Below, piece after piece: positions 1 through 8,616 of a DNA stretch of 39,776 nucleotides. The notes below the pieces were generated by a model. It was given only the letters and a program-made list of their open reading frames with translations, was not told where the DNA came from and searched no databases. Positions within the stretch are counted from its first letter, which is position 1. Each line of letters begins with the position of its first letter. Position numbers and translations under genes: made by a program. This stretch comes from an uncultured Pelagibacteraceae bacterium (GTDB taxonomy: Bacteria > Pseudomonadota > Alphaproteobacteria > Pelagibacterales > Pelagibacteraceae), in assembly GCA_902522365.1 (NCBI GenBank), contig CABYVH010000007.1, positions 1-39,776 on the forward strand, given 5' to 3'.

Positions 1-1334
1 TTAATCTCGTCTGATATTAAAAAAGCTAACTCTAGGGCTTGATTGGCATTAAGTCTTGGATCACATTGAGTGTGATATCTGCTTGATAAATCTGTGTCTG
101 ATATTTTTTGTGCTCCACCAGTACATTCTGTCACATTTTGTCCAGTCATTTCAATGTGAAGACCACCGGCGTAAGAACCTTCACTTTGATGAACACCAAA
201 TACATTTTTAACTTCATTTAAAACATTGTTAAAAGGTCTTGTTTTAAATCCAGTAGTTGATTTAATTGTATTTCCATGCATTGGATCGCATGACCAAATT
301 ACATTAAGTCCCTCTTTTTTAATTCCTCTAATAAGTTTTGGTAAATATTTTTCAACTTGATCATGACCGAATCTAGAAATTAGTGTAATCTTACCTTTTT
401 CATTTTTAGGATTAATCAATTCACAAATTCTAGCTATCTCTTCAGGTTTTGAAGTTGGGCCACATTTTATACCAATTGGATTTTCTATTCCCCTACAAAA
501 TTCTACATGACCACCATCAATTTGTCTTGTTCTATCACCTATCCATACGAAATGAGCAGATGTATCGTGATATTCACCAGTTGTAGAGTCTACCCTAGTC
601 ATAGTTTCTTCAAATGGTAAGTGCAGAGCCTCATGGGATGTCCAGAAATTTACTGTATAAAGTCTTCTATTAAAGTCAGATGTAATACCACAAGCTTCCA
701 TAAAAGCTAAGGCATCAGCAATTTTATCTTCTAATTCTTTAAACTTTTTGGCTTGCGCAGCAGATTTAATGTATCCTAAATTCCATAAATGAACCTTTTT
801 TAAGTCAGCAAAACCTCCATTAGAAAAAGCTCTTATTAAATTTATTGTAGAGGCAGATTGAGAGTACGCTCTAAATAATCTCTTTGGGTCAGGAATTCTG
901 GCAGCTTCTGTAAATTCCATACCATTAATGTTATCTCCTAAATAACTTGGAAGTTCTATATCTCCTTGTTTTTCTGTAGGAGCGCTTCTAGGTTTTGAAA
1001 ACTGGCCAGCAATTCTTCCAAGTTTAACAACTGGTAGAGATGCTGAATAAGTTAACACTAACGACATTTGAAGCATTAGTTTAAAGTAGTCTCTTATATT
1101 GTCTGGATTAAATTCTGCAAAACTTTCGGCACAATCTCCACCTTGTAATAAAAAGGCTTTTCCATCAACTACGTTAGCAAGTTGTTCCTTAAGATGTCTT
1201 GTTTCACCTGCAAATACTAGAGGTGGAAAATTTTTTAATTTACTCAAAACAACATTTAACTCATCCTCATCTTTATACTCAGGGATGTGTTTAACCGGAT
1301 AGTTTCTCCAACTGTTTGCTTTCCATTTTTTCAT
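1..1334 (-). CDS. aroG: Class II 3-deoxy-7-phosphoheptulonate (DAHP) synthase, 3' end cut by window edge
   Basis: Condenses phosphoenolpyruvate with erythrose 4-phosphate, the first step of the shikimate pathway, in the cytoplasm. I translated the minus strand from the ATG at 1334: 444 codons are open and no stop is reached, so only a few C-terminal residues lie outside the window. Seen: the metal-binding cysteine C68 in QGGDCAE, the AGQFSKPRS block, SCDPMHGN, the GLHIEMTGQNVTEC stretch, and YHTQCDPRLN near the end, all typical of the type II (plant/mycobacterial) family and absent from the E. coli AroFGH type. It lies 35 bases downstream of glmS on the same strand and probably shares its transcript. 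No strong ribosome binding site precedes the ATG. The family call is secure; the symbol follows common alphaproteobacterial use. Confidence 0.93.
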   Translation of the reverse strand, partial: MKKWKANSWRNYPVKHIPEYKDEDELNVVLSKLKNFPPLVFAGETRHLKEQLANVVDGKAFLLQGGDCAESFAEFNPDNIRDYFKLMLQMSLVLTYSASLPVVKLGRIAGQFSKPRSAPTEKQGDIELPSYLGDNINGMEFTEAARIPDPKRLFRAYSQSASTINLIRAFSNGGFADLKKVHLWNLGYIKSAAQAKKFKELEDKIADALAFMEACGITSDFNRRLYTVNFWTSHEALHLPFEETMTRVDSTTGEYHDTSAHFVWIGDRTRQIDGGHVEFCRGIENPIGIKCGPTSKPEEIARICELINPKNEKGKITLISRFGHDQVEKYLPKLIRGIKKEGLNVIWSCDPMHGNTIKSTTGFKTRPFNNVLNEVKNVFGVHQSEGSYAGGLHIEMTGQNVTECTGGAQKISDTDLSSRYHTQCDPRLNANQALELAFLISDEI

Positions 1335-1369
1335 ATTCAACCTATGAGTGTTCTAGCAGAGTTTTAATA

Positions 1370-3190
1370 TTATTCAACAGTAACAGATTTTGCTAAGTTT
1401 CTTGGTTTATCAATGTCATACCCTTTTTTTAAAGCTGAGTAAAAAGCTAGTTTTTGTAAAGGTATTGTCATCAAAAAAGGCATTAAGTCTTGATCAAGCT
1501 TATCTACTTCAATTTTTTCCCATATATTTTCTGATATTATTTCATCTTTATTTTTATTTGTAATCAGTAAAACTTTAGCACCTCTTGCAATAACCTCCTG
1601 CATATTAGAGATTGTTTTTTTATAATGCTCATCTCTTGGGGCTAAGACTACAACAGGCATACCATCCTCGATTAATGCTAAAGGTCCGTGTTTCATTTCT
1701 CCAGCTGGATATCCTTCAGCATGAACATAAGCCAGCTCTTTAAGTTTTAATGCTCCCTCTAAGGCTATGGGAAATGAATAACCTCTACCTAAAAACATTG
1801 ATCCTTTAGCCTCTGCAAAAATCTTAGCGATATTAAAAATCTTTTGGTCTACTTTTAGAGTTTTTTTTGCAGAATTAGATAAGCTTTGTAAATTTTTAAG
1901 CTTATATTTATATTCTGCTTTTGTAATAGACTTTTGATCAAAAGAAACCTTTAAAGATAGAATATATAAGACTAACATTTGACCCATAAATGCTTTTGTA
2001 GATGCTACTCCGATTTCTTGACCACAATGAATAGGCAAAACTAAATCAGCATCTCTTGCTATTGAACTCTCTACGACATTCACAACAGCACAAGTTTTCA
2101 TTTTATTTTTTTTGCATAAATCTAAAGCTGCGTAGGTATCAGCTGTTTCACCTGACTGTGAAACGAAAATATAAAGACAATCTTTTTTAAATTTTACTTT
2201 TCGGTATCTAAATTCGGAGGCTATATCAACACTTATGTCTAAGTTAGTACTTTGTTCCATCCAATATTTCGCAATTAAACATGAGTGGAATGCTGTCCCA
2301 CAACCAATTAGCATCACAGATTTTATAGAACTTATTTTCCAAGGAAAATTAAAAATATTAACTTGGTTATTATACTTATCAATATACTCGTTTATACAAT
2401 CACTAATAGTTGATGGTTGTTCGTCAATTTCTTTTTCCATAAAATATTTATAATCACCTTTATTATAATCAATTTCATTTTTAGATAGATTCATTACTTT
2501 TTTATTTATATGAGATCCTCCATTATCAAAAAATTCTATTTGATCTTTTTTTACAATACAAAACTCTCCATCTTCTAAATAAGAAATTTTATTTGTCATT
2601 GATTTTAAAGCATAAGAGTCTGAACCAATATAATTTTCATTTGGACCATAGCCTACTGCAAGTGGTGAGCCTCTTTTTGCACCAACCATTAAATCATTTT
2701 GATCTTTAATAATAATACCTAAAGCAAAACTTCCATGGAGTTTTTTTAGGACTTTAATTATTGTGTTTTTTAGTGAGTTTTTTTTTAGGTAGTCTGTTAC
2801 TAAATGAGCAATTACTTCTGTATCTGTTTGTGATTTAAAGACGTAGCCCTTTTTTTCTAAAAATTTTTTGAGAATTGTTGAATTTTCAATAATTCCATTA
2901 TGAACAACTGAAACTTGATCCGATGAGTGAGGATGTGCATTAATTTTGCTAGGTTTACCATGAGTTGCCCATCTGACATGGCCAATACCGATATCTCCTT
3001 TAAGATTAAATTTAGATATGTCTTTTTCTAACACATCAACTCTACCTTCACATTTAACTTCATTTATATTTCCATTTACAAGTGTGGCTATCCCTGCAGA
3101 ATCGTATCCTCTATATTCAAGTTTCTTTAATGAGTTCACAATTCTACTAGGAACTTCTTTTGAACTTATTATTCCTATAATTCCACACAT
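1370..3190 (-). CDS. glmS: Glutamine--fructose-6-phosphate aminotransferase (isomerizing)
   Basis: Makes glucosamine 6-phosphate from fructose 6-phosphate and glutamine, committing carbon to peptidoglycan and lipopolysaccharide. The 606-residue length is normal. The protein begins MCGIIGI, so Cys2 is the N-terminal nucleophile of the glutamine amidotransferase domain (about residues 1-220, with GHVRWATHG and HNGIIEN). Two SIS sugar-isomerase domains follow, with SQSGETADT in the first and EGYPAGEMKHGPLAL in the second, and the C-terminal tail ends in DKPRNLAKSVTVE as in canonical GlmS. Its start is directly next to the stop of the truncated glmU (3191), so the two are surely co-transcribed, with aroG following. 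I see no glmS ribozyme, and none is possible because the upstream base pairs are glmU coding sequence. Confidence 0.97.
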   Translation of the reverse strand: MCGIIGIISSKEVPSRIVNSLKKLEYRGYDSAGIATLVNGNINEVKCEGRVDVLEKDISKFNLKGDIGIGHVRWATHGKPSKINAHPHSSDQVSVVHNGIIENSTILKKFLEKKGYVFKSQTDTEVIAHLVTDYLKKNSLKNTIIKVLKKLHGSFALGIIIKDQNDLMVGAKRGSPLAVGYGPNENYIGSDSYALKSMTNKISYLEDGEFCIVKKDQIEFFDNGGSHINKKVMNLSKNEIDYNKGDYKYFMEKEIDEQPSTISDCINEYIDKYNNQVNIFNFPWKISSIKSVMLIGCGTAFHSCLIAKYWMEQSTNLDISVDIASEFRYRKVKFKKDCLYIFVSQSGETADTYAALDLCKKNKMKTCAVVNVVESSIARDADLVLPIHCGQEIGVASTKAFMGQMLVLYILSLKVSFDQKSITKAEYKYKLKNLQSLSNSAKKTLKVDQKIFNIAKIFAEAKGSMFLGRGYSFPIALEGALKLKELAYVHAEGYPAGEMKHGPLALIEDGMPVVVLAPRDEHYKKTISNMQEVIARGAKVLLITNKNKDEIISENIWEKIEVDKLDQDLMPFLMTIPLQKLAFYSALKKGYDIDKPRNLAKSVTVE

Positions 3191-3811
3191 CTATTTTTTT
3201 CTTTTATAATTTTTTTTTTCTATTTGGTCTGCTCTAGTAAGTGCTAATGAGTATTTTGAAACTTTTTTAGTTATAACTGATCCAGCGCCAACTATACTTT
3301 TTTTTTCTAACTTAATTGGGGCAACTAATGAGGAATTTGAGCCAACAAAGACACCATCCTCAATAATTGTTTTGCTTTTTTTAATACCATCATAATTACA
3401 AGTAATTGTTCCAGCTCCAACATTAACTTTTTTTCCAATTTTAGTGTCTCCCACATATGATAGATGATTTATTTTTGAGTCTTTTCCAATAATACTTTGT
3501 TTTAACTCAACAAAATTTCCAACTTTTGACCCTGACTTAAGCACCGTTCCAGGTCTTAATCTGGCGTATGGTCCAATATTTACATTATTCTCGATTTTTA
3601 CACCTTCTAAATGTGAGAAGGATAAAATTTTTACATTATTCCCTACTGATACATTTTCAGCAATTACCACATAGGGTTCTATGATTACATTTTTTCCAAT
3701 TTTTGTATTCTCAGAAAAAAAAACTGTGTCAGGTGCAATCATTTTGACACCTTTTTTTAAAAATTTGTTCCTTAACTTTAATTGAATATTTATTAATTTT
3801 TTTTGTTTCAT
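3191..3811 (-). CDS. glmU: Glucosamine-1-phosphate N-acetyltransferase (GlmU C-terminal half only)
   Basis: Left-handed beta-helix (hexapeptide repeat) acetyltransferase that transfers acetyl from acetyl-CoA to glucosamine 1-phosphate. Only 206 residues, against about 455 for bifunctional GlmU: the N-terminal uridylyltransferase domain is missing. The first 30 residues align with the helical linker of full-length GlmU, then repeats run to about residue 185. Residues matching E. coli R333, K351 and H363 are present as R86, K104 and H116 (constant offset of 247), with VGAGTITCNYDG after them, so the acetyltransferase site looks intact. The start lies 68 bases from the divergent gph, which leaves no room for the missing domain, so this is a real domain loss and not a frameshift. 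The order gph / glmU / glmS is a usual alphaproteobacterial arrangement, which supports the identity. Confidence 0.88.
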   Translation of the reverse strand: MKQKKLINIQLKLRNKFLKKGVKMIAPDTVFFSENTKIGKNVIIEPYVVIAENVSVGNNVKILSFSHLEGVKIENNVNIGPYARLRPGTVLKSGSKVGNFVELKQSIIGKDSKINHLSYVGDTKIGKKVNVGAGTITCNYDGIKKSKTIIEDGVFVGSNSSLVAPIKLEKKSIVGAGSVITKKVSKYSLALTRADQIEKKNYKRKK

Positions 3812-3879
3812 TTGATATTTTTATATATTTGGGTATTAGTTTAATTAATTCACAATATATTTCTTAATAATACTTTTAA
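3812..3879. promoter_or_regulatory. Divergent intergenic region glmU / gph
   Basis: This 68-base, almost pure A+T gap separates the divergent starts of glmU and gph, so it must contain promoters for both operons. A TAATAAT string just upstream of gph could act as a -10 element, but I find no convincing -35 and no Shine-Dalgarno sequence before gph. Treated as a promoter region by position only. Confidence 0.4.
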
Positions 3880-4566
3880 ATGACACAAAAACTTACCATT
3901 CTTTTTGATCTCGATGGAACCCTAATTGATACTGCGCCTGATTTAATGAATGCTCATAATCATGTAATGAAAAAATTTGGCTACGAAACAAGATCAACAG
4001 ATGAAATAAGAAATTTAGTTGGAAAAGGTGCTGCATCAATGATTGGTAGATCTATGTGGAATCAAGCAAAGAACGAATTAAAAAAAATTGATGATGAAGA
4101 AATTAAATCATCAATGGTAAAAGAATTCATAGATTATTATGGTAAAAATATTGCAAATGAAAGCAAGCTGATCAAAGGAGTAAGTAAATTTTTAGTTTGG
4201 TGTAAAAGCAATAATATATCAATGGCAGTATGTACAAATAAAACAGAGCATTTGGCAGTTGACCTTCTTAAACAAATAAAAATTTATGATTATTTTGAAT
4301 ATGTTGCTGGATATAATACTTTTGAATACTGCAAGCCTGATCCAAGACATCTAACAAGCGTAGTAGAAATCTTACAAGGAGATGTTAAAAAAACAATCAT
4401 GGTTGGTGATAGTGAAACAGATGCGGAGTCTGCAAAAGCTGCGAATATGCCATTTATTTTAGTTGAAGGTGGTTATACTGATAAAAACCCTGATGAAATT
4501 TATCACAATCATCTTGTTAAAGATTTTATTAATTTGGAAAAATTAGTGTTGGCGTATATTAATTAA
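3880..4566 (+). CDS. gph: Phosphoglycolate phosphatase, HAD superfamily
   Basis: Dephosphorylates 2-phosphoglycolate, a by-product of DNA repair and oxygenation reactions, to glycolate. The 228-residue protein is a class IA HAD hydrolase. Motif I is [14 protein letters not shown] with nucleophile D10 and general acid D12, motif II Thr is T119 in CTNKTEH, motif III Lys is K152 in YCKPDP, and motif IV is [14 protein letters not shown] with D177 and D181. An alpha-helical cap lies between residues 15 and about 90. It is the first gene of a plus-strand run followed 14 bases later by prpD; the pairing with divergent glmU is common in Alphaproteobacteria. Substrate assignment within HAD phosphatases is by similarity and could be broader. 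Confidence 0.88.
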   Translation: MTQKLTILFDLDGTLIDTAPDLMNAHNHVMKKFGYETRSTDEIRNLVGKGAASMIGRSMWNQAKNELKKIDDEEIKSSMVKEFIDYYGKNIANESKLIKGVSKFLVWCKSNNISMAVCTNKTEHLAVDLLKQIKIYDYFEYVAGYNTFEYCKPDPRHLTSVVEILQGDVKKTIMVGDSETDAESAKAANMPFILVEGGYTDKNPDEIYHNHLVKDFINLEKLVLAYIN

Positions 4567-4580
4567 AAAAAGGAAATATT

Positions 4581-6083
4581 TTGATATTACATAAAATAAA
4601 AGTTTACCCATCAAAAATTGCTCTACCAAAGAAAAAGCAATTAGCTTGGAAAATAGCAGAGATTGCATCTGATTACGTTAAGTTAAATAATGATGCGATT
4701 GATATGTCAATTAATAGAATTATTGATAATGCCTCCGTTGCTATAGCATCATTAAATAGAAACCCGGTAATTTCAGCACGAGAAATGGCCAAAGCCCATT
4801 TGAGAAGTGGTGGATCAACTATATTTGGAGTTAATTCAAAAATTAAATTTGATGCTGAATGGGCGGCTTGGGCAAATGGAACGGCTGTAAGAGAATTAGA
4901 TTTTCATGATACTTTTTTGGCGGCTGACTATAGCCACCCTGGAGATAATATTCCTCCAATTTTAGCTGTTGGTCAAAAACTTAAAAAAAGTGGATTAGAT
5001 TTTTTAAGAGGAATTATTACTGCTTATGAGGTTCAAGTAAATTTAGTGAAAGGAATTTGTCTCCATAAACATAAAATAGATCATGTTGCACATTTAGGAC
5101 CAAGTGTTGCAGCTGGAATTGGTTCTATGTTAAGATTAAATACTGAAACTATTTATCAAGCTGTTCAGCAAGCACTTCATGTAACTGTTTCAACTCGTCA
5201 ATCTAGAAAAGGTGCAATTTCAAGTTGGAAGGCATATGCGCCAGCACATGCAGGTAAATTAGCTATAGAGGCTGTTGATAGAGCAATGAGAGGTGAAGGT
5301 GCACCTAGTCCTATTTATGAAGGTGAAGATAGTGTTATTGCTAGAATATTAGATGGAAAAAAAGCAAAATATTATGTTCCTTTACCAAAAAAAAATGAAC
5401 CTAAAAAAGCAATTCTCGAGACATATACAAAAGAATATTCTGCTGAATACCAGGCTCAAGCACTAATAGATATTGCTAAAAAATTAAATAAGAGAATTCA
5501 AGATTTAAAAAGTATAAAAAAAATTGATATTTACACTAGTCATCATACGCATTTTGTAATCGGAACAGGTGCAAATGACCCAGAAAAAATGGATCCAAAT
5601 GCATCGAGAGAAACTTTGGATCACTCAATAATGTATATTTTTGCTGTAGCTTTAGAGGATGCAGATTGGCATCATGTAAAATCCTATACTAAAGCAAGGG
5701 CAAACAAAAAAAGTACTATTAAAATATGGAAATCAATAACTACACATGAAGATAAAAAATGGACAAAAAAATATCATCATCCTGATCCAAAAAAGAAATC
5801 ATTTGGTGCAAGAATTATTGTAACTTTAAATAATGGTAAAAAAATATCTGAGGAATTAGAAAGAGCTGATGCACATCCATATGGTACAAGACCTTTTAAA
5901 AGAAAAAACTATATAAAGAAATTTTTAACTCTAACAGAAAATATTATATCCAAAAAAGAAAGTGATAGGTTTTTGAAATCTGTTCAAAATTTAAAAAAAT
6001 TAAAAAAAGGTAATCTTTACAAATTAAATATTGAAGCAAGTAAAAAATATTTAAAAAATAATAATAAAAAGGGAATCTTTTAG
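4581..6083 (+). CDS. prpD: 2-methylcitrate dehydratase, MmgE/PrpD family
   Basis: Dehydrates 2-methylcitrate to 2-methyl-cis-aconitate in the methylcitrate cycle. The 500-residue length matches PrpD. Recognisable family stretches include REMAKAH, the [12 protein letters not shown] loop, [35 protein letters not shown] and [16 protein letters not shown]. The start is TTG at 4581, chosen because AAGGAAAT lies 7 or so bases upstream and no in-frame ATG fits the conserved N-terminus. The stop is immediately followed by the prpB ATG with no gap, and prpC follows with a one-base overlap, so prpD-prpB-prpC are translated as one unit. Its neighbours make the 2-methylcitrate role far more likely than other MmgE/PrpD functions. 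Confidence 0.93.
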   Translation: MILHKIKVYPSKIALPKKKQLAWKIAEIASDYVKLNNDAIDMSINRIIDNASVAIASLNRNPVISAREMAKAHLRSGGSTIFGVNSKIKFDAEWAAWANGTAVRELDFHDTFLAADYSHPGDNIPPILAVGQKLKKSGLDFLRGIITAYEVQVNLVKGICLHKHKIDHVAHLGPSVAAGIGSMLRLNTETIYQAVQQALHVTVSTRQSRKGAISSWKAYAPAHAGKLAIEAVDRAMRGEGAPSPIYEGEDSVIARILDGKKAKYYVPLPKKNEPKKAILETYTKEYSAEYQAQALIDIAKKLNKRIQDLKSIKKIDIYTSHHTHFVIGTGANDPEKMDPNASRETLDHSIMYIFAVALEDADWHHVKSYTKARANKKSTIKIWKSITTHEDKKWTKKYHHPDPKKKSFGARIIVTLNNGKKISEELERADAHPYGTRPFKRKNYIKKFLTLTENIISKKESDRFLKSVQNLKKLKKGNLYKLNIEASKKYLKNNNKKGIF

Positions 6084-6980
6084 ATGCATTTTGTTGAAAA
6101 AGATTTAACACAAAAAAGAATAGATTTAGATACTAAGCTAAAATCTAACAAAATTCTTAGAGTGCCTGGTGCTTACAATCCATTAACAGCCAAATTAATA
6201 GAAGAAATTGGTTACGATGCAGTTTATGTTTCTGGTGGAGTTATGGCGAACGATTTAGGATTTCCTGATATTGGCCTAACAACACTTCAGGATGTAAGTA
6301 CTAGATCTTATCTCATCTCGAGGGTAACAAATCTTCCAACGATTGTTGATATAGATACAGGATTTAAATCATGCAAAGAAACTATTGAGACATTTGAAGA
6401 GTTTGGTGTTGCGGCTGTTCATTTAGAAGATCAAATTGAGCAGAAAAGATGTGGTCATCTAGATAATAAAGAACTTATATCTAGAGATAAAATGGTCTCA
6501 AAAATAAAAGAATGTGTGAGTGCCAAAAAAGACAAAAATTTCAAAATTATAGCTAGATCAGATGCAAAAAGTGTAGAAGGAATAGATAGCATGATCGACA
6601 GATGCAAAGCATATGTGGATGCTGGCGCTGAAATAATTTTTCCTGAGGCTTTAAAAGATGAAAGTGAATTTGAATTAGTCAGAAAGTCTTTAGATTGTTA
6701 TCTTTTAGCTAACATGACTGAATTTGGTAAATCAAAATTACTCAATTACACTCAATTACAGGACCTTGGATATAATATCGTTATATACCCTGTTTCTACA
6801 CAAAGATTAGCAATGAAAAATGTAGAGGATGGTTTACGTGCCATTTTTGCTGATGGACACCAAAACAATATTATTGATAAAATGCAAACGCGGAAAAGGT
6901 TATATGATCTTGTAGAATACGAGAAATACAATTCTTTAGATGAAAAAATTTATAATTTTAAAACAGACGGACATGAATAA
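6084..6980 (+). CDS. prpB: 2-methylisocitrate lyase
   Basis: Splits 2-methylisocitrate into pyruvate and succinate, the last step of the methylcitrate cycle. The 298-residue protein belongs to the isocitrate lyase/PEP mutase superfamily. The signature KRCGH falls at residues 121-125, so K121, C123 and H125 coincide in number with the E. coli PrpB active site. D57, D89, D91, E115 and D116 supply the metal-binding and substrate-binding acids (VDIDTGF, HLEDQIEQ). The ATG directly follows the prpD stop, and the stop TAA overlaps the prpC ATG as TAATG, implying translational coupling. A bona fide isocitrate lyase is less likely because the protein is short and sits between prpD and prpC. Confidence 0.95.
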   Translation: MHFVEKDLTQKRIDLDTKLKSNKILRVPGAYNPLTAKLIEEIGYDAVYVSGGVMANDLGFPDIGLTTLQDVSTRSYLISRVTNLPTIVDIDTGFKSCKETIETFEEFGVAAVHLEDQIEQKRCGHLDNKELISRDKMVSKIKECVSAKKDKNFKIIARSDAKSVEGIDSMIDRCKAYVDAGAEIIFPEALKDESEFELVRKSLDCYLLANMTEFGKSKLLNYTQLQDLGYNIVIYPVSTQRLAMKNVEDGLRAIFADGHQNNIIDKMQTRKRLYDLVEYEKYNSLDEKIYNFKTDGHE

Positions 6981-8104
6981 TGAGTGATGAAATCAAAAAA
7001 GGACTGCTAGGAATTGTCGTTGATGAAACAGAAGTTTCCAAAGTTATGCCTGAGATCAACTCATTAACATATAGAGGTTACGCAGCTCAGGATCTATGTG
7101 CCAAATGTAAATTTGAAGAAGTTGCGTATCTAATTTTAAATGGGGAACTTCCAAGTAAAAAACAATTAAAAAAATTCGAAAAAGAAGAGAGAAAAGAAAG
7201 AAAATTATCTAAAACATTATTAGATGATATCAAAAAATTTCCAAATAAAGCTCACCCAATGGATGCTGCAAGAACAGCAGTAAGCATTATGGGTCTTGAA
7301 GATAAAGAGACAAAAGATAATTCACCAGCAGCTAATATGAGAAAAGTAATGAGAATTTTTGCAAAAACTCCAGTTGCTTTAGCTGCTTTTTATAGAGCTA
7401 GAAAAGGAAAAAAAATTATTCCTCCAAAAAAGAACTTATCATTTTCTGAAAACTTTTTTCACATGTGCTTTGGCAAAGTACCAAACAAAGATATAGTTAA
7501 AGCTTTTGATGTATCTTTAATCCTGTATGCAGAACACAGCTTTAATGTTTCAACTTTTACAGCCAGGACAATAACAAGTAGTTTGTCTGATATTCATGGT
7601 GCAATCACTGGTGCTATAGCGAGTTTAAAAGGACCTCTTCATGGAGGAGCTAATGAGGAAGTTATGCATATGATGAATAAAATCAAAAAACCAGAGAATG
7701 CACTTAAATGGATCAATAAGGCTTTAAAAAATAAAGATGTAGTAATGGGATTTGGTCATAGGGTTTACAAAAGTGGAGATTCAAGAGTTCCTACAATGAG
7801 AGAATATTTTAGAAAAGTTGCTAAAATTAAAAAAGATAAAAAGTTTGAGAAAATTTATGACATTGTTGAGAAGGTTATGATAGATAGAAAAAATATCCAT
7901 CCAAACGTAGATTACCCTACTGGACCAACTTACCATTTGATGGGGTTTGATACTGATTTCTTTACACCAATTTTTGTAATTTCAAGAATTACAGGTTGGT
8001 CAGCTCATATAATAGAACAACATGCTGCAAATAAATTAATTAGACCTTTGGCTAGTTACAAAGGTAGCAAACACCGTAAAGTTCTTCAATTAAATCAACG
8101 ATAA
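6980..8104 (+). CDS. prpC: 2-methylcitrate synthase / citrate synthase family
   Basis: Condenses propionyl-CoA with oxaloacetate to form 2-methylcitrate. The 374-residue protein is the short form typical of PrpC. The citrate synthase catalytic residues are visible as H221 in LHGGANEE, H260 in GFGHRVYKSGDSR and D326 in GFDTDFFTP, and H186 lies in AEHSFNVSTFTART. The start overlaps the prpB stop by one base (TAATG). Its stop TAA abuts the stop of the convergent gene on the minus strand, forming the palindrome TAATTA at 8102-8107. No propionyl-CoA synthetase (prpE) or regulator follows, so propionyl-CoA probably comes from amino-acid, odd-chain or branched-chain breakdown. Confidence 0.94.
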   Translation: MSDEIKKGLLGIVVDETEVSKVMPEINSLTYRGYAAQDLCAKCKFEEVAYLILNGELPSKKQLKKFEKEERKERKLSKTLLDDIKKFPNKAHPMDAARTAVSIMGLEDKETKDNSPAANMRKVMRIFAKTPVALAAFYRARKGKKIIPPKKNLSFSENFFHMCFGKVPNKDIVKAFDVSLILYAEHSFNVSTFTARTITSSLSDIHGAITGAIASLKGPLHGGANEEVMHMMNKIKKPENALKWINKALKNKDVVMGFGHRVYKSGDSRVPTMREYFRKVAKIKKDKKFEKIYDIVEKVMIDRKNIHPNVDYPTGPTYHLMGFDTDFFTPIFVISRITGWSAHIIEQHAANKLIRPLASYKGSKHRKVLQLNQR

Positions 8105-8287
8105 TTACTCTATAGAATTTTCTTCTCTCATCAGGATTGGTCTGCCATCATGAGCTGTATTAAGTGGTATAATTTTTCCTTTATACTTAGCGCATAAAGT
8201 AGGTGCACTTCTTGTCTCATTTCCCAAGTTTACTTCCAAATCAACAATGATTAATTTAGCATCATCTAATTCTTTTAATATTTTCAT
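8105..8287 (-). CDS. Small conserved-looking protein of unknown function (60 aa)
   Basis: I do not recognise a family. The 60-residue product is soluble, starts MKILKELDDAKLIIVDLEV and has a mixed charged/hydrophobic pattern suggesting two short beta strands and a PLNTAHDGRPIL turn; there is a single cysteine. I chose the ATG at 8287 over the longer in-frame ATG at 8335 because AAAGGAAT sits about 10 bases upstream and the longer start would overlap the haem monooxygenase gene by 26 bases. It is the third gene of a nitroreductase / IsdG-type monooxygenase / unknown set with gaps of 4 and 22 bases, so a role linked to haem or flavin metabolism is possible. It does not show the classical HemP/HmuP pattern. 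Confidence 0.72.
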   Translation of the reverse strand: MKILKELDDAKLIIVDLEVNLGNETRSAPTLCAKYKGKIIPLNTAHDGRPILMREENSIE

Positions 8288-8309
8288 GTTATTATTCCTT
8301 TCATTAATT

Positions 8310-8612
8310 TTATAATACTCTTTCAAATCCCTCAAATTGAGGTGGGCCTAAATATAAATCTTTATGTTGACCTGCATTTTTATGGGCTAATTTAAAAGCC
8401 TCAGATTTAGTCCAATTAATAAAATCTTCATATGAATTCCAAATACTATGAGAAGCGTATAAAGAAAACTCATCAGTTTTATTTCCTTTTACCAAATGAA
8501 ATTCTTTAAAGCCTGGAACATCACTTAAGTGTGTATCTCTCTCTCTCCACACTTTTTCAAACTCGTCTTCCTTACCGGGAACAATTTTAAATCTATTCAT
8601 TGCTATATACAT
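8310..8612 (-). CDS. IsdG-type haem-degrading monooxygenase (ABM-fold)
   Basis: A 100-residue dimeric alpha/beta barrel protein of the antibiotic biosynthesis monooxygenase fold, expected to open the haem ring oxidatively and free iron. The three residues essential in staphylococcal IsdG/IsdI (Asn, Trp and His) are all here at the same spacing: N6 in MYIAMNRF, W67 in NWTKSEAF and H77 in LAHKNAG. The family signatures VPGFKEFHL and GPPQFEGFE are also clear. The ATG at 8612 is 4 bases after the stop of the upstream nitroreductase gene, which may supply a flavin-linked reductant. The exact haem product cannot be read from sequence. A general ABM quinol oxidase role is the alternative, but the conserved triad argues against it. 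Confidence 0.82.
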   Translation of the reverse strand: MYIAMNRFKIVPGKEDEFEKVWRERDTHLSDVPGFKEFHLVKGNKTDEFSLYASHSIWNSYEDFINWTKSEAFKLAHKNAGQHKDLYLGPPQFEGFERVL

Positions 8613-8616
8613 ATTA

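Noticed and set aside
1099..1302. 67-codon plus-strand frame inside aroG
   Set aside because: Antisense to the conserved class II DAHP synthase N-terminus, including the GGDCAE site.
3190..3811. glmS ribozyme upstream of glmS
   Set aside because: The upstream sequence is glmU coding sequence up to the base before the glmS ATG.
3191..3879. Frameshift hypothesis for short glmU
   Set aside because: Upstream of the ATG there are only 68 bases before gph, so a missing 230-residue domain cannot be hidden there.
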